Source: SAT2750 sp963581185
Lineage (GTDB): Bacteria; Planctomycetota; Planctomycetia; Pirellulales; Pirellulaceae
NCBI GenBank assembly: GCA_963581185.1
Contig: CAUZOB010000237.1
Span: 1 to 7,211 of the forward strand
DNA length: 7,211 nucleotides
Direction: 5' to 3'
Shown here one piece after another: positions 6,418-7,211 of this stretch; position 1 is the stretch's first letter; each line of letters starts with the position of its first letter. The position numbers were made by a program, and so were the translations under genes. The notes under the pieces were generated by a model, which was given only the letters and a program-made list of their open reading frames with translations, did no database searches and was not told the origin of the DNA.

Positions 6418-6446
6418 AGTATAGGTCACGGTGTTGGCGGCAGCAA
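6418..6446 (-). promoter_or_regulatory. Sigma-70-type promoter candidate for flgM
   Basis: On the minus strand TTGCTG (6446-6441) is followed after exactly 17 bases by TATACT (6423-6418), five of six matches to TATAAT. Transcription would begin near 6411, giving a leader of about 110 bases before flgM. Confidence 0.35.
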
Positions 6447-6592
6447 GATCATTTTACGGCCTGAAAACAGGGGTCTTTTTGTCGGCCGGGAGAATCCAGC
6501 CGAACCAATGGTGCCTGGCCTGCGTGCTGGAACGTGGGCCAGTCGCAGACTCCGAGCATCCGCCCTGATCCGCTGGATGGAGGCCCAGTGTT

Positions 6593-6598
6593 AAGGAG
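6593..6598 (+). promoter_or_regulatory. Strong ribosome binding site of the small unknown gene
   Basis: AAGGAG lies six bases before the ATG at 6605. It is the main reason to accept the short frame as a gene and to choose this ATG over the one at codon 8. Confidence 0.8.
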
Positions 6599-6604
6599 AA
6601 AGAG

Positions 6605-6814
6605 ATGAGGCACAAGGATTCGGCCATGGTCGTACTCAGTGACGAACATCTCGGCGGCCGCATTACGGTCGACATGGAAGCGTTTTTTGACTTCAACTTC
6701 GCCATCAGCGAAGAGCTCGAAGTCCTGGTTGGAAACTGGGAGCAGCTGGCTGCTCCACTGGACATCGCCGAGTGCCGTCTGGACCGCGAGAATCGCAGCG
6801 TCGGCGATCGCTAG
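6605..6814 (+). CDS. Small protein of unknown function (69 residues)
   Basis: I cannot name this protein. It is soluble-looking, without signal peptide or membrane segment, and acidic in its central part. The first third, MVVLSDEHLGGRITVDMEAFF, reads like a short strand or turn region. Residues 24-45 (MEAFFDFNFAISEELEVLVGNW) look like one amphipathic, aromatic-rich helix, and the tail (CRLDRENRSVGDR) is charged. No Cys pair, helix-turn-helix or catalytic motif is visible; the single Cys is at about residue 57. A strong ribosome binding site and protein-like composition support it as a real gene. It is divergent from flgM, which allows shared regulation, and ends 28 bases from the converging hydrolase-like gene. 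A link to motility is only a guess from position. Confidence 0.75.
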   Translation: MRHKDSAMVVLSDEHLGGRITVDMEAFFDFNFAISEELEVLVGNWEQLAAPLDIAECRLDRENRSVGDR

Positions 6815-6828
6815 AGCCGAGCTGGCTC
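6814..6828. terminator. Possible small hairpin between converging genes
   Basis: GAGCC and GGCTC form a perfect 5-bp stem around GAGCT, starting on the last base of the small gene's stop codon and followed by a C/T-rich run. There is no real U tract, so it is a weak terminator candidate for the small gene. Confidence 0.25.
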
Positions 6829-6842
6829 CCCCCCTCTCTCCC

Positions 6843-7211
6843 CTACTCCGCCTGCTGCTTCAACAACCAGCGAACGACATCAGCGGCAGCGGCCTTTTTC
6901 CCCGCCAGCTGGATGGCGTCGTGTACGCCCGACGCTCGGTAGCTGGCTTCCAGCAGATCTGGCAGGGTCTCCCCTTCGCCGGCCAGCCAGGTCGCTGCCG
7001 GGGCTGCCACGGCGAGCATCCCGAGCAGGTCATGGTAGCGGGCCCCGCCCGGCAGAAACTGGGGCGAGTGAAGATCGTCGACCTGGGCAAATCGAAATCC
7101 AGCGGTGTCGACAGCCAGCTGATCGACCGCGCCGCGTGCCTGGGCTCGAGCGGCTATGGCCAGCGGTGCTGTTCCATCGAGGGCCACCAGGGCGACGGAC
7201 TGGGGTGTCAT
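6843..7211 (-). CDS. C-terminal part of a probable alpha/beta-hydrolase-like protein (5' end probably outside window)
   Basis: 122 codons are visible. The ATG at 7211 is at the very edge, has no visible ribosome binding site, and is more likely an internal Met. The order of elements suits the second half of an alpha/beta hydrolase: a strand (SVALVAL), a sharp turn (DGTAP) and helix (LAIAARAQARGA), a second strand (VDQLAVDT), then GFRFAQVDDLHSPQFLPGGARYHDL and a third strand in the region of LAVAAPAATWLAGEG. This FRF...FLPGG...D...L..AAP pattern resembles planctomycete proteins related to acetylxylan esterases or dienelactone-type hydrolases, as I remember them. If the first turn is the nucleophile elbow, Asp takes the place of the usual Ser, so activity is uncertain. 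Substrate and cell location cannot be judged from this part. Confidence 0.5.
   Translation of the reverse strand: MTPQSVALVALDGTAPLAIAARAQARGAVDQLAVDTAGFRFAQVDDLHSPQFLPGGARYHDLLGMLAVAAPAATWLAGEGETLPDLLEASYRASGVHDAIQLAGKKAAAADVVRWLLKQQAE

Larger units (their letters stand above)
6302..6604. other. Intergenic region between divergent flgM and the small unknown gene
   Basis: These 303 bases contain no convincing gene. The left half holds the flgM ribosome binding site (6311-6316), which partly overlaps a 4-bp CCCA/TGGG hairpin, and the two flgM promoter candidates. At 6466-6477 CCTG-AAAA-CAGG forms a small hairpin followed by GGTCTTTTTG, too weak to call a terminator. I see no clear plus-strand promoter for the gene at 6605. 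A minus-strand frame at 6449-6649 overlaps that gene's well-supported start and is probably a shadow. Confidence 0.55.

Noticed and set aside
6449..6765. Two minus-strand frames over the start of the 69-codon gene
   Set aside because: They lack ribosome binding sites and overlap a plus-strand start with a strong AAGGAG; their composition is not protein-like.
6804..6811. GCGATCGC-like palindrome near the end of the small gene
   Set aside because: A single copy inside coding sequence; no sign of a repeated genome element in this window.

Overview
The window looks like chromosomal DNA of a planctomycete, probably a member of the Pirellulales. This is inferred from the mix of genes: a eukaryote-type adenylosuccinate lyase, a short FlgM, a large exported protein of unknown function that opens with a motif I associate with planctomycete proteins, and the tail of a probable exported hydrolase. 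The DNA is moderately GC-rich and genes are loosely packed on both strands. There is no tRNA, rRNA, CRISPR array, transposase or phage gene. I do not see a defence system or other obviously new multi-gene system.

Region 1 (1-2126, minus strand) holds most of one large exported protein. Its start, ribosome binding site and signal peptide are visible. Its C-terminus runs off the left edge inside a tandem 15-bp repeat that encodes AEEKP units.

Region 2 (2127-2674) is about 550 bases without a convincing gene, between divergent transcription units. It contains several possible hairpins, two of them with the same CCGCC/GGCGG stem.

Region 3 (2675-5239, plus strand) is a probable two-gene operon. 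It encodes a PfkB-family 2-keto-3-deoxygluconate kinase (sugar acid catabolism) and adenylosuccinate lyase PurB (purine synthesis). The 51-base gap between them can fold into a hairpin that contains the purB ribosome binding site.

Region 4 (5344-6301, minus strand) carries flgM and then a Fur-family metal regulator. A strong intrinsic terminator separates them, so fur needs its own promoter. A good promoter candidate lies there, with a perfect 8-bp inverted repeat over the predicted transcription start; this would suit autoregulation.

Region 5 (6302-7211) has a 303-base gap with possible flgM promoters, a 69-codon gene of unknown function with a strong ribosome binding site (plus strand), and, converging on it, the C-terminal part of a probable alpha/beta-hydrolase-like protein cut by the right edge.
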